DNA of 15,161 nucleotides from Candidatus Shapirobacteria bacterium (GTDB taxonomy: Bacteria > Patescibacteriota > Microgenomatia > UBA12405 > JAHJSD01): NCBI GenBank assembly GCA_027021145.1, contig JALUUX010000023.1, positions 1-15,161 of the forward strand, in the 5' to 3' direction. Under the pieces are notes generated by a model. The model saw only the letters and a program-made list of their open reading frames with translations. It searched no databases and was not told where the DNA came from. Positions 1 through 6,950 of the stretch are shown piece after piece; positions within the stretch are counted from its first letter, which is position 1; the number at the start of each line of letters is the position of its first letter. The position numbers and the translations under genes are program-made.

Positions 1-38
1 TTCAAAACAGCCACTATAAATATTAAATTTTATCCATT

Positions 39-1859
39 CTAGACCCCAAGCGATCGATGACTAATTTTATCTTTTAAATAATTTTTAAACTCAGCAAGCT
101 CCAGTTCCACCTGTTTTTCCTCTCCCCTCTTGCGAACATTGACAGTCCCTCTTTTTGCTTCCCGATCGCCGACAACGAGAAGATAGGGCACTTTCTGCAT
201 CTCCCAGTGGCGAATCCGATAAGACAGCGTTTGATTAGAATTATCTAATTTCACTCTAACCCCCTCTTCTTTAAGCTGATCAACCAGTTTTTGGGTATAA
301 TTATTATGTTTTTCCGTGATCGGCAAAACTACAGCTTGAATTGGCGCTAGCCAGACTGGAAAAGCGCCGCCGTAATGTTCGATCAAGAAACCAACCCAGC
401 GCTCTAGCGAACCCAGCGGTGCTCGATGAATTAAGACTGGTCGCCTTTTTTGGCCATCAGCATCAATATATTCCAATTGAAAGCGCTCAGGCAACATGAA
501 ATCGATTTGGATTGTTCCTGCTTGCCACTCCCGACCCAAGGCATCCTTAACAATCACATCCAGCTTGGGTCCATAAAAAGCAGCCTCGCCTTCGGCTTTG
601 AAATAAGGCACCTTCTTTTTTTCCACCGCCTCGATAATCTTAGCTTCTGCCTCCTGCCAAATGGCATCATCACCCAAGTATTTATCTTTGTTCTTAGGAT
701 CTCGCAAAGAAATTCGGAAACGATAATCTTCGACCCCAAAGGTGGCCAATAAAAAAGTGATCAAGTCAAAAACCCGGAGAAACTCATCCATCACCTGATC
801 GGGCCGACAGAAAATATGGGCATCATCTTGAGTGATATAGCGCACCCGGAGCATGCCAGAAAGCTCGCCCGGTCTTTCATAGCGATAAACGCTGGCAATT
901 TCAGCCACTCGCAAGGGCAACTCCCGATAGCTGCGGGGTCGAGCGCGATAAACCATCATATGAAACGGACAATTCATTGGTTTAACTAAATACTCCTCCT
1001 CGTCAATTGTCATTGGGGCATACATCTTGTCCCGATAAAGATCCCAATGGCCCGAAGTGACCCAGAGCTGCTTGCGACCAATATGAGGCGAATAGACATG
1101 AAGATAGCCTCGTTTCTCTTGCTCCTGATAAATCAGCTTTTCAATCTCCCGCCTAACAGTTGCTCCGTTGGGCAACCAAATTAATAGGCCTGGTCCCACC
1201 TCAGAGGGAATAACAAACAACTCTAGCTCTTGACCCAATTTGCGGTGATCGCGCTTTTTCGCCTCCTCTAATCGTTTAAGGTAATCATCAAGTTCTTTTT
1301 GACTAGGAAAAGCGGTGCCGTAAATCCGAGTTAACATCTTGTTTCTCTCATCCCCACGCCAATAAGCGCCAGCCACTTTAAGCAATTTGAAAGCTTTCAC
1401 TTCCCCCGTGCTTTTGACATGAGGCCCAGCACAGAGATCAACAAAGGCATAATTTTCCCCCTTCACACCGGGAGAGTCCCTTCGGGCCGCTCCCGGTGTG
1501 CTTTTTAAGCCGGTATAATAAACAACCGCCTTTTCCCCTCGGGCTCCGATTTCATCCAACCACTCTTGCTTGTAGGGATTGTTGGCAAATAATTTCCTCG
1601 CCTCCTCAACCGAAATCTCTTTTCTGACCAATGGTAAATTTCGTTGTACAATCTGATACATTTTTTCCTCAATTCTGGGAAAGTCATCTTCGGAGATTTT
1701 GACGCCCTTGGCTTCAAAATCAAAATAAAAACCATCATCAGTGGGCGGTCCCATGGCTTTAATAATCTTACCCGGCCAAAGCTCTTCCATTGCCTGCATC
1801 AGGATATGCTCGGCCGTATGCCTTAAAGCTTTCAGGTATTCAGGATTGTTTTTGTCCAT
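39..1859 (-). CDS. thrS: Threonyl-tRNA synthetase (ThrRS), TGS-less
   Basis: Charges tRNA-Thr with threonine in the cytoplasm; class II synthetase, 606 aa. Seen: editing-domain zinc-type motifs HTAEH (H14, H18) and C143-AGPH147; catalytic-core zinc ligands C297 (KPMNCPFH), H348 (DDAHIFC) and H478 (LIHRAPLGSLERW); motif 2 RYERPGELSGMLRVR about 326-340; motif 3 about 478-503; anticodon-binding domain about 507-600. The editing histidines lie at residue 14 instead of about 73 in E. coli, so the N-terminal TGS domain is missing. The distance H18 to C143 is 20 residues more than in E. coli (H77 to C182), due to an insertion around residues 117-138. ATG at 1859 is preceded by an AAGTT-rich leader without a clear Shine-Dalgarno. 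Transcription is probably controlled by the Thr-codon attenuator at 1957-2101. Stop is TAG at 39-41. Family call is near certain. Confidence 0.98.
   Translation of the reverse strand: MDKNNPEYLKALRHTAEHILMQAMEELWPGKIIKAMGPPTDDGFYFDFEAKGVKISEDDFPRIEEKMYQIVQRNLPLVRKEISVEEARKLFANNPYKQEWLDEIGARGEKAVVYYTGLKSTPGAARRDSPGVKGENYAFVDLCAGPHVKSTGEVKAFKLLKVAGAYWRGDERNKMLTRIYGTAFPSQKELDDYLKRLEEAKKRDHRKLGQELELFVIPSEVGPGLLIWLPNGATVRREIEKLIYQEQEKRGYLHVYSPHIGRKQLWVTSGHWDLYRDKMYAPMTIDEEEYLVKPMNCPFHMMVYRARPRSYRELPLRVAEIASVYRYERPGELSGMLRVRYITQDDAHIFCRPDQVMDEFLRVFDLITFLLATFGVEDYRFRISLRDPKNKDKYLGDDAIWQEAEAKIIEAVEKKKVPYFKAEGEAAFYGPKLDVIVKDALGREWQAGTIQIDFMLPERFQLEYIDADGQKRRPVLIHRAPLGSLERWVGFLIEHYGGAFPVWLAPIQAVVLPITEKHNNYTQKLVDQLKEEGVRVKLDNSNQTLSYRIRHWEMQKVPYLLVVGDREAKRGTVNVRKRGEEKQVELELAEFKNYLKDKISHRSLGV
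1464..1500 (-). repeat. Hairpin-forming insertion inside thrS
   Basis: Perfect 11-bp inverted repeat (1464-1474 CACACCGGGAG with 1490-1500 CTCCCGGTGTG) around a 15-nt loop that itself holds CCC-GAA-GGG on the mRNA strand. It lies inside the coding frame, exactly where ThrRS has about 20 extra residues just before the CAGPH editing motif. The insert keeps the frame and encodes a Pro/Gly/Arg-rich loop (TPGAARRDSPGV). It could be an in-frame palindromic element that was tolerated in a surface loop; the origin is inference. Confidence 0.6.
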
Positions 1860-1956
1860 TTCAACTTCAACTTAAACTTTAACTTCTTTTAACTCTAGTT
1901 TTAACTTGAACTTTCTTTTAGTATACACCGGCACTAACCACCAGCCACCAACCACC
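1860..1956 (-). other. thrS 5' untranslated segment after the attenuator
   Basis: Sequence between the attenuator T-run and the thrS ATG. On the mRNA strand the first part is G-rich (GGTGGTTGGTGGCTGGTGG, six GG pairs, 1938-1956). The second part (1860-1919) is low-complexity AAGTT(A/G/C)AA repeats leading to the ATG. No Shine-Dalgarno match is seen, so the A/G-rich unstructured repeat may serve as the ribosome-landing site. A TATACT at 1920-1925 has no good -35. Confidence 0.4.
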
Positions 1957-1982
1957 AAAAAAGCCAGCCTTCTGCGGCTGGC
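1957..1982 (-). terminator. Intrinsic terminator of the thrS attenuator
   Basis: On the minus strand GCCAGCC (1976-1982), a 6-nt loop, GGCTGGC (1963-1969), then six T (1957-1962). The upstream arm is shared with an 8-bp competing pairing: CCAGCCGC (1974-1981) is the exact complement of GCGGCTGG (2008-2015) just after the leader-peptide stop codon. So the hairpin is a conditional terminator and not simply the end of the upstream transcript. Confidence 0.88.
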
Positions 1983-2039
1983 CTGAGTAAGTTAATTCCA
2001 CCACTCCCCAGCCGCCTTAAGCGGTCTCGGTGGTAGTGG
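1963..2039 (-). promoter_or_regulatory. Ribosome-mediated attenuator controlling thrS
   Basis: Four RNA arms are visible. Arm 1: Thr codons/CCGC (2021-2039). Arm 2: GCGGCTGG (2008-2015) and GTGGTGG (1998-2004). Arm 3: CCAGCCGC (1974-1981). Arm 4: GGCTGGC (1963-1969). Pairings 1:2 and 3:4 exclude 2:3. Expected behaviour by analogy with thr/phe attenuators: a ribosome stalled on the Thr codons hides arm 1, arm 2 takes arm 3, and thrS is transcribed; a ribosome that reaches UAA covers arm 2, the 3:4 terminator forms, and transcription stops. No T-box consensus is present. Confidence 0.85.
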
Positions 2040-2061
2040 TAGTAGCTTCCCGTCTTAACAT
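2017..2061 (-). CDS. Threonine leader peptide of the thrS attenuator
   Basis: 14-codon ORF MLRREATTTTTETA, ATG at 2061-2059 and TAA at 2019-2017. Codons 7-11 are ACT ACC ACT ACC ACC, and a sixth Thr codon (ACC) is at position 13. Its ATG is 12 nt after a consensus TATAAT, so the mRNA should start only a few bases upstream: leaderless or nearly so, without a Shine-Dalgarno. The Thr codons overlap RNA arm 1 (CCACTAC 2033-2039, able to pair with GTGGTGG 1998-2004; CCGC 2021-2024 pairs with GCGG 2012-2015). The stop codon abuts arm 2. Design matches classical leader peptides such as E. coli thrL and pheM; function here is as sensor of charged tRNA-Thr. The peptide itself probably has no other role. 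Confidence 0.85.
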   Translation of the reverse strand: MLRREATTTTTETA

Positions 2062-2072
2062 TATTGAGATGG

Positions 2073-2101
2073 ATTATAACAATTCTCAACCTCCTTGTCC
2101 A
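2073..2101 (-). promoter_or_regulatory. Promoter of the thrS leader
   Basis: Minus-strand TGGACA (2096-2101), 17-nt spacer, perfect TATAAT (2073-2078). The expected start, about 2064-2066, leaves only about 3-5 nt before the leader-peptide ATG at 2061. An AGGAGG lies in the spacer (upstream of the start site) and so cannot act as a ribosome site for this transcript. Confidence 0.85.
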
Positions 2102-2126
2102 CAATCAGTTAGTCAAAAAGTCCATG

Positions 2127-2200
2127 ACCAAATTTCTGGCCGATCGGCAGTAAATTTTGAATTCAAAAATTCGTGCCGATCGGCAGGGATTTTGGTAAAT
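2127..2200. repeat. 70-bp imperfect palindrome with GCCGATCGGC cores (copy A)
   Basis: Two 38-nt arms facing each other around GAATTC (2159-2164). Each arm has the order ACCAAA...GCCGATCGGC...TTTTGAATTC, and 31 of 38 positions match. Each arm can also fold alone into a hairpin with A/T-rich outer pairs and a GCCGATCGGC tip. The right arm plus TAAAT (2162-2200) recurs at 8865-8903. Both copies are directly 3' of a minus-strand gene; this one touches the stop codon of the DUF2207 gene. It may act as a transcript end, but it looks like a dispersed palindromic element. Confidence 0.7.
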
Positions 2201-4155
2201 TAGCCGGCGCCACCCCCTCCCCCGCCTCCGCCGCCCCCGCCGCCGCCGGAAGCACCGCCGATTCGGCCCACGCCCGCCGCACCGTAACTCGCCGTGACAA
2301 CTTTTCCTATTTGACCAATTGCCTGATTAAACCCCATAATTGGGCCACCAAAAGAACTAGAACTGCCCAAAGAAGAATGGCCTGACCAATAATTATTAAG
2401 CACCAGTCGATCCCGATGATTAAATTTTGCAGGTAGCTGTGACAGAGCTTTAGTTGAAACTCCTAAGGCAGTACCATAAATCAAATATTTCTCCCACAAA
2501 ACCAGAGAGTCGATCGGTGCCCGAACTGTTTGGCGATACTCCTTTAAGTGGCGCTTAAAAGCTAACCAGCGAGCCGCTTCCCATCGTCCCTTCTCAGTCC
2601 GCCGCTCGCCGTATCTGGCTAGAAAACCCATAATTAAAGCCAAGACCACAGTCCAAAGAATCAAAAGGGCTGCTATTGGACCAAGAAAGACAAATTGCTT
2701 GCCAAAAACTTTAAGGGTGAAAACTAAAATCACCCAGCTAACTAGAATGACATGGCCGACTTGAGCCAATTCACCCTTGCGCTGATGAGCTCGATAATCA
2801 AAATAACCTTCTTTTAAGTTTTCTTTCAAGACTACTCCACTAAAACTACGGAAGAACCTTTGTGCCCTCGACCGTCGTTTTTTACAATATTGAACAATTT
2901 TGTTTAACTTTAAACCCTGATAACTTTTTCCCTCTAGGATTACCGACTCAAAACCAATTTGATTGAGAAATTTGATCATTTTCTCTTGAATTGAAGATAG
3001 CTTGCTTTTCTGAAAATCAAAATCAGGATTGATCACTAAGTAATAGGGGTAGCGGCGAAAGAAAAGCCAACCCTCTTTCTGGTCACCACGCTTTAATTGA
3101 TAAACTCGAGCACTAATTAATGACAACAAAGTGGCCGTAAAAGCTCGAGGCTTGAGCATCTTGACTCCAGTTAATAATTGAACTACTTGGGCGGGATCAA
3201 TATCACTTGGCGGCTCCCAAATTCGGCCCGAAAGATTCAACTTGGGTAACCTTTGGTCCTTATGAAGGCGCCAAAACTGAATCAATTTTTGCACTAACAT
3301 CCATAAATTAATCAAAATCACTATACCAATCATTAACATAGCAATAAGAAAACGATGCTTGGTTTGACGAATAAATTGTTCTTCTTGGGCTATGATCTGG
3401 GCACGAGAGAACTGACCCGGCGCTCCTCCCCCAAACAAATCCCGGGGCAAAAGGATTCGGGCCTCAAAAAAGGCGCCACCAGGCAATCGATCCAGACCAA
3501 AAACTACTTGTTGATTAGAGGCAATCTTCACCCAACCCGAGGTTGGACCATGAGCCCAAGCTTGAATTTGGTCGTCAGCCACTGATTGAGGCAAAAAAAC
3601 AGTGGCGGTAATCTGATCTTGATCAACTGACCAGTCGCGACCAATCAACTGCCAATAAAACTCGGCCACATCTCGATGAAGAGTGATTGCCCCTTTTACT
3701 CGATAGCGCACTAGAAAAGTCCGCCGACCCCCTTCTTGCCGATAGAACCACTTTAAATAATAACGATCTTTTTGATCAAGGAGATAATAGGAGTTTACTG
3801 GTCGAATTTGGTCGGCCTGCTTGGCGTAACTGGCTAGCAATTGAGTATAGCAAAGTTGCTTTTTGGGCTCACAAACCTGAAAATCGGTCATTAAATAGGG
3901 GGCCTGGCGGCCTGGCTTGGCCTTTTGATCGGGATATTTATTGAAGTATTGATAAGCATAGCTAAAAGAACCGACAAAATTAAACTGCCGCTCTTCTTCA
4001 ACTAAAGCCGAGCCATCCGACTGAAGCCAAATCCTAATTGTTACCGGCTTAATCTGATATTTCTTGGCTATGGCTGGCTTCGCGGCCCAAAACAAGCTCC
4101 CCCACCACAACAAAAGAAACCAAATTCCAACTCTGTTTTTCTTAAACTTAAGCAT
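2200..4155 (-). CDS. DUF2207 family membrane protein with poly-Gly tail
   Basis: 651 aa. Signal peptide about 1-30 (KKNR, then a W/L-rich core, AIA cleavage-like site). An extracytoplasmic beta-rich domain covers about 35-260, one TM helix about 268-289, a cytoplasmic domain about 300-465 with a DPAQVVQLL segment, two TM helices about 466-485 and 488-512, then a tail ending in Ser/Gly and a 13-Gly run with AG. Signal peptide, this order and the Gly-rich end are typical of the DUF2207 family, a predicted membrane protein family without a settled function. ATG at 4155 is 7 nt after a TATAAT, with only a weak AGG in between, so it may be translated leaderless. It starts 19 nt after the TM_helix gene, so co-transcription is also possible. 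The Gly-tail codons make a very G-rich coding strand at 2203-2250. Confidence 0.88.
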   Translation of the reverse strand: MLKFKKNRVGIWFLLLWWGSLFWAAKPAIAKKYQIKPVTIRIWLQSDGSALVEEERQFNFVGSFSYAYQYFNKYPDQKAKPGRQAPYLMTDFQVCEPKKQLCYTQLLASYAKQADQIRPVNSYYLLDQKDRYYLKWFYRQEGGRRTFLVRYRVKGAITLHRDVAEFYWQLIGRDWSVDQDQITATVFLPQSVADDQIQAWAHGPTSGWVKIASNQQVVFGLDRLPGGAFFEARILLPRDLFGGGAPGQFSRAQIIAQEEQFIRQTKHRFLIAMLMIGIVILINLWMLVQKLIQFWRLHKDQRLPKLNLSGRIWEPPSDIDPAQVVQLLTGVKMLKPRAFTATLLSLISARVYQLKRGDQKEGWLFFRRYPYYLVINPDFDFQKSKLSSIQEKMIKFLNQIGFESVILEGKSYQGLKLNKIVQYCKKRRSRAQRFFRSFSGVVLKENLKEGYFDYRAHQRKGELAQVGHVILVSWVILVFTLKVFGKQFVFLGPIAALLILWTVVLALIMGFLARYGERRTEKGRWEAARWLAFKRHLKEYRQTVRAPIDSLVLWEKYLIYGTALGVSTKALSQLPAKFNHRDRLVLNNYWSGHSSLGSSSSFGGPIMGFNQAIGQIGKVVTASYGAAGVGRIGGASGGGGGGGGGGGGGAG

Positions 4156-4162
4156 TAACCTA

Positions 4163-4168
4163 ATTATA
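4163..4168 (-). promoter_or_regulatory. -10 element close to the DUF2207 start
   Basis: Perfect TATAAT on the minus strand with only 7 nt (TAGGTTA) before the ATG. No clear -35 is seen 16-18 nt upstream. If used, the mRNA would begin at or next to the start codon. Confidence 0.45.
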
Positions 4169-4174
4169 ACCTAC

Positions 4175-4552
4175 TCACTTTGCTTTAAGCTCGCGTTGAA
4201 ATCGGGCTACCATTTTCTTGGCTTCCGGGGTCAAGGCCTGACCAAAAGCCAATCCCAAAGCAATAGCAATCATGATCGTTAAACCATTAACTAAAGCGGC
4301 AATAATAGTTCGACCAATACCAAGATAATCTAGCACTACTAAAACCAAGACCGCCTTGCCCACTTTTTCGACCACCTCAGGAATGCTTTTAATGCCCAGA
4401 TCGAATTTGCTAACCAACTTTACTGCGGCGCCCAGGAGCTTTTTACCCAACCACCAAATCAATAAGGCCACCAAGACTTTAACGATGAGGTTCAAACTTT
4501 GCGAGTAAAAAACACCTAAAGAAGCTGGCACTCCCCACCAGGTTCCTCCCAT
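4175..4552 (-). CDS. TM_helix (MscS-like) small membrane protein
   Basis: 125 aa from ATG 4552, chosen because AAAGGAGGTGA ends 5 nt before it; a longer TTG-started frame would include that Shine-Dalgarno. Three hydrophobic segments about 18-38, 64-78 and 83-104, the last Gly/Ala-rich (ALVNGLTIMIAIALGLAFGQ), and a short basic tail. This resembles the conserved TM_helix domain (PF05552) found in MscS-type channels and in stand-alone small proteins; the MscS beta domain is absent. Likely an oligomeric inner-membrane protein; channel activity is inference. Followed after 19 nt by the DUF2207 gene on the same strand. Confidence 0.8.
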   Translation of the reverse strand: MGGTWWGVPASLGVFYSQSLNLIVKVLVALLIWWLGKKLLGAAVKLVSKFDLGIKSIPEVVEKVGKAVLVLVVLDYLGIGRTIIAALVNGLTIMIAIALGLAFGQALTPEAKKMVARFQRELKAK

Positions 4553-4602
4553 TTGTCTCACCTCCTTTCTCTTCGACAATCACTAATCCGACCCTAATTC
4601 TA

Positions 4603-4630
4603 TTTTTAGAAAACTTTTGTCCCCTGTCAA
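4603..4630 (-). promoter_or_regulatory. Promoter of the TM_helix gene
   Basis: TTGACA (4625-4630), 16-nt spacer, TAAAAA (4603-4608). This leaves a 5' leader of about 44 nt that holds the AAAGGAGGTGA ribosome site. It is divergent from the plus-strand gene at 4705. The -10 is a 4/6 match. Confidence 0.55.
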
Positions 4631-4690
4631 CCCCTATCCAAAGCAAAATTGATTAACCCCACTCCTCTCAAATATTGCAGTAAAACCTGG

Positions 4691-4696
4691 TATAAT
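4691..4696 (+). promoter_or_regulatory. Extended -10 promoter of the 4705 gene
   Basis: TGGTATAAT (4688-4696) is an extended -10. The ATG follows after 8 nt, so the start site falls on or beside the start codon: a leaderless message. There is no Shine-Dalgarno in the remaining space and no good -35. A second TATAAT overlaps the ATG itself (4701-4706). Confidence 0.7.
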
Positions 4697-4704
4697 ATCC
4701 TATA

Positions 4705-5586
4705 ATGGGCGAAAGCGGGGAAAACATATTCTCTTGGAGGAAAGAATTAAGAAGCCTCTCCCGAGAACAGAGGGTCTATTGGTTCTATAACCAAAAACTT
4801 CTTCCTTCTCTGAGAGAAACAGTTACTTCGTGCGAACAAGCGCGCCAGCGAGGAGAAAGCAGCCTAATCGAACAGGCCTGGCGACAATGGGCTAGACCAA
4901 CAGAAGTCTCGGCAAGATTAGAAAAAATTAGGCAAAGAGAGGAGAGATTTAGAATTGATCTCTCCCAAAAAAGAGATGATTGTCGCGTCGGACTAGTCGG
5001 CCTAGGTCGAATCCGCCATGTTGACGCTAACTCGGCTATAAAAAGAGGCGAAGGCAAAGAAAGACAAAAAAGAAGAATCAAAGAGGTAGAAGAGTTGTAT
5101 AGTCAGATAGACCTAAACTCCCTTCCCCCAAGAACAATCGATGGCGGAGCGATTAACTGGCCAATAGAAGTTTGTCAAGATAAGCTCAATACTTTAAAAA
5201 TCTTAGGAAAAATCGAAGAAGCAATTGCCCTTTTGGATCAAGTAATAGAAAGCGCCTTTAACGATGTTTTAGGAGCAGCCTCAGGATTAAGCGTCCTTTA
5301 TGCCCGGCGAGCAAAACTTGGTCTTCAGGGAGATGATTTGATTACATCAGTTCAGTTGGCAAGAATGGCCCACTTTCTTCAACCAAACAACCATCGCTTA
5401 GCCACCCTTAGTCTCTGGGGACTGTTGGCCAGTTTCTCTCAAGAGTATCAATTTTCGTCATGGAAGAAAAGATTAAAACTGGCTTTCCTCAGCAGCATAG
5501 CATTAATCTCAATTTCCCTAACAGACCTCAGTATAGTTAAATCGGTAATTAATCAGCACCTAAGAGAAAACAAACCTAGATCATAG
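4705..5586 (+). CDS. Unknown protein, helical with one possible C-terminal TM
   Basis: 293 aa, family not recognised. The first 130 residues are highly charged and helical (many Arg/Glu/Gln; likely coiled-coil around 40-130 with a Gly-rich break VGLVGLGRIRHV at 95-106). Residues 155-245 hold repeated amphipathic helix pairs (KLNTLKILGKIEEAIALLDQ and ARMAHFLQPNNHRLATLSLW) that look TPR-like. Residues about 258-277 are hydrophobic (AFLSSIALISISL) with flanking lysines and could be a membrane anchor. It is the only convincing plus-strand gene here. The start is set by the TATAAT 8 nt upstream (leaderless). A scaffold or adaptor role is a guess from shape only. Confidence 0.8.
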   Translation: MGESGENIFSWRKELRSLSREQRVYWFYNQKLLPSLRETVTSCEQARQRGESSLIEQAWRQWARPTEVSARLEKIRQREERFRIDLSQKRDDCRVGLVGLGRIRHVDANSAIKRGEGKERQKRRIKEVEELYSQIDLNSLPPRTIDGGAINWPIEVCQDKLNTLKILGKIEEAIALLDQVIESAFNDVLGAASGLSVLYARRAKLGLQGDDLITSVQLARMAHFLQPNNHRLATLSLWGLLASFSQEYQFSSWKKRLKLAFLSSIALISISLTDLSIVKSVINQHLRENKPRS

Positions 5587-5700
5587 TGCTACTTTTCTGA
5601 ATTCAAATTACTCTTAAAAATAATCCCCGCCAGCCTTTATCACAATCCCAAAAACGGGCAATCCATTATTTTGACGACCGAGAAATTTTGAGCTAGAAGA

Positions 5701-5790
5701 AAAACCCAAGACTTTAATGATTTAATATATTAATATATTAAAGTCAGTGGGAAAAGTTGGTAGTATTGGTAAAATCCTGTTTAATCAACC
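5701..5790. repeat. ~90-bp repeat with 22-bp AT palindrome (copy A)
   Basis: Shared with 7676-7769. The core 5721-5742 is a 22-bp perfect AT-only palindrome; GACTTTAAT (5710-5718) and ATTAAAGTC (5736-5744) form its outer arms. Similarity continues through GGAAAA, TTGGT, TTGGTAAAA and TAATCAA with small indels, so the homologous unit is far longer than the palindrome. It lies between two convergent genes, just 3' of the M20 stop codon, and may double as a transcript end. The rest of the 5587-5700 spacer shows nothing recognisable. Confidence 0.75.
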
Positions 5791-6950
5791 TAAGCTTGTA
5801 AAAGAAAGCGCTTGAGGATTTTGGTGACGACATCGAGATCTTCCAAATAAACATTTTCCAGTCGGCCGTGGGCGTTGCTTTCCTTATCTCTGATTACGCC
5901 CAAACCGGCAAACTGCCAATCGTAATCGGCGGCCATGGCCAGTAAGTCGCCTGAACCCATGACGCCATAAAGCTCGCCTTGGCCGGTTACTTGCTTCATA
6001 ATTTGGGCCAGTTTCCTGGCCGCGGGGCTAACCTGGCCATAGCCGGCCATAGAATGAACAAACTCTAGGTCAAAATCAACTTGGTCTTTGAGAGGCTCAA
6101 GCGCTTGACGAATTTCCTCTTGGGCTTGCCCGACTGACTCCTCGGGAATCAGGCGGCGATCAACCTCAATTTGGCAGCGATCAGGAACAATATTAACTTT
6201 TTTCCCTCCGGCAATAACATCAATATTAAGCTTGGCCTGCATCTTTTCAATCCCCAGCTCGGGATTGACTGGAATTTGGGAAAAGCGGGCTTCAACTTTT
6301 TCTTTCAACTTCATCAAGGCATTCAAAATCGGCACCGCTTTTTCAATGGCGTTAACCCCAGTGTGAGAGATGCCGGAATGAACCGCCTTACCATGAACCG
6401 TAATTTTGACAGCAATATGCCCCAAACCACCGATAGAAACATAGCCAAAAGTGGAATCAATATCCAAAAAGACCGCTCCTTTAACCTGGTCGATTTTTCG
6501 ATCTAAAAGATACTCAACTTGGGCCTTTTGATTAGTTTCTTCATCAGTGGTAATCATCAAAGTTAGGTCCCAAGGTAGTTTCTGGTCTTTGACTTGTTCG
6601 GCCGCCGCCAAAAAGGCAATCAAAGAACCTTTCATATCCGCCACTCCCCGACCAAAAATCTTATCCTTTTCAACTCGGGGCTTGAACGGCTGCCAATCCT
6701 CATCAGCGGGAACAACATCAATATGAGAGTAAACCAACAGTCGAGGTTTGCCGGGATGGCGCCGGTGGGCCAAAAGATTGACCCGATCTTTGGCAATTTT
6801 TTCGGGAATTTCCACTAATTCAGTTTTTAGTCCTGCTTCCCGACACCAGGGTTTAAGCAGGGCCATCGCCTGGCGATAGTTTTTCCCCGGCGGATTAGTG
6901 GTATCTAAGGCAACCAATTCCAACAGTCGCCCAAGCCATTTTTTACTCAT
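5790..6950 (-). CDS. M20 family metallopeptidase / deacylase (ArgE/DapE-like)
   Basis: 386 aa cytoplasmic di-zinc hydrolase. Ligands and catalytic residues are visible in order: SHIDVV (H76, with D78), GRGVADMKG (bridging D105), TTDEE (general base E137, ligand E138), FLDID (D163 or D165 ligand), and NAHGRLENV (H361). The dimerisation/lid domain is about 178-295 with VHGKAVHSG. Typical members remove acyl or amino-acid groups (acetylornithine, succinyl-DAP, peptides); the substrate cannot be told from sequence. ATG at 6950 overlaps the stop of the upstream nucleotidyltransferase by 1 nt (TAATG), so translation is probably coupled; no strong ribosome site is seen. Confidence 0.93.
   Translation of the reverse strand: MSKKWLGRLLELVALDTTNPPGKNYRQAMALLKPWCREAGLKTELVEIPEKIAKDRVNLLAHRRHPGKPRLLVYSHIDVVPADEDWQPFKPRVEKDKIFGRGVADMKGSLIAFLAAAEQVKDQKLPWDLTLMITTDEETNQKAQVEYLLDRKIDQVKGAVFLDIDSTFGYVSIGGLGHIAVKITVHGKAVHSGISHTGVNAIEKAVPILNALMKLKEKVEARFSQIPVNPELGIEKMQAKLNIDVIAGGKKVNIVPDRCQIEVDRRLIPEESVGQAQEEIRQALEPLKDQVDFDLEFVHSMAGYGQVSPAARKLAQIMKQVTGQGELYGVMGSGDLLAMAADYDWQFAGLGVIRDKESNAHGRLENVYLEDLDVVTKILKRFLLQA

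Noticed and set aside
1920..1925. Second thrS promoter (TATACT)
   Set aside because: No -35 at 15-19 nt and no TG extension; lies in G-rich/low-complexity sequence.
1957..2061. T-box riboswitch for thrS
   Set aside because: No AGGGTGGNACCGCG motif or specifier stem; the Thr-codon ORF with 2:3 and 3:4 pairings explains the region better.
2173..2385. Plus-strand frame with Pro/Ala/Ser-rich product
   Set aside because: It is the complement of the DUF2207 poly-Gly codons and runs through the palindromic repeat; no promoter or ribosome site.
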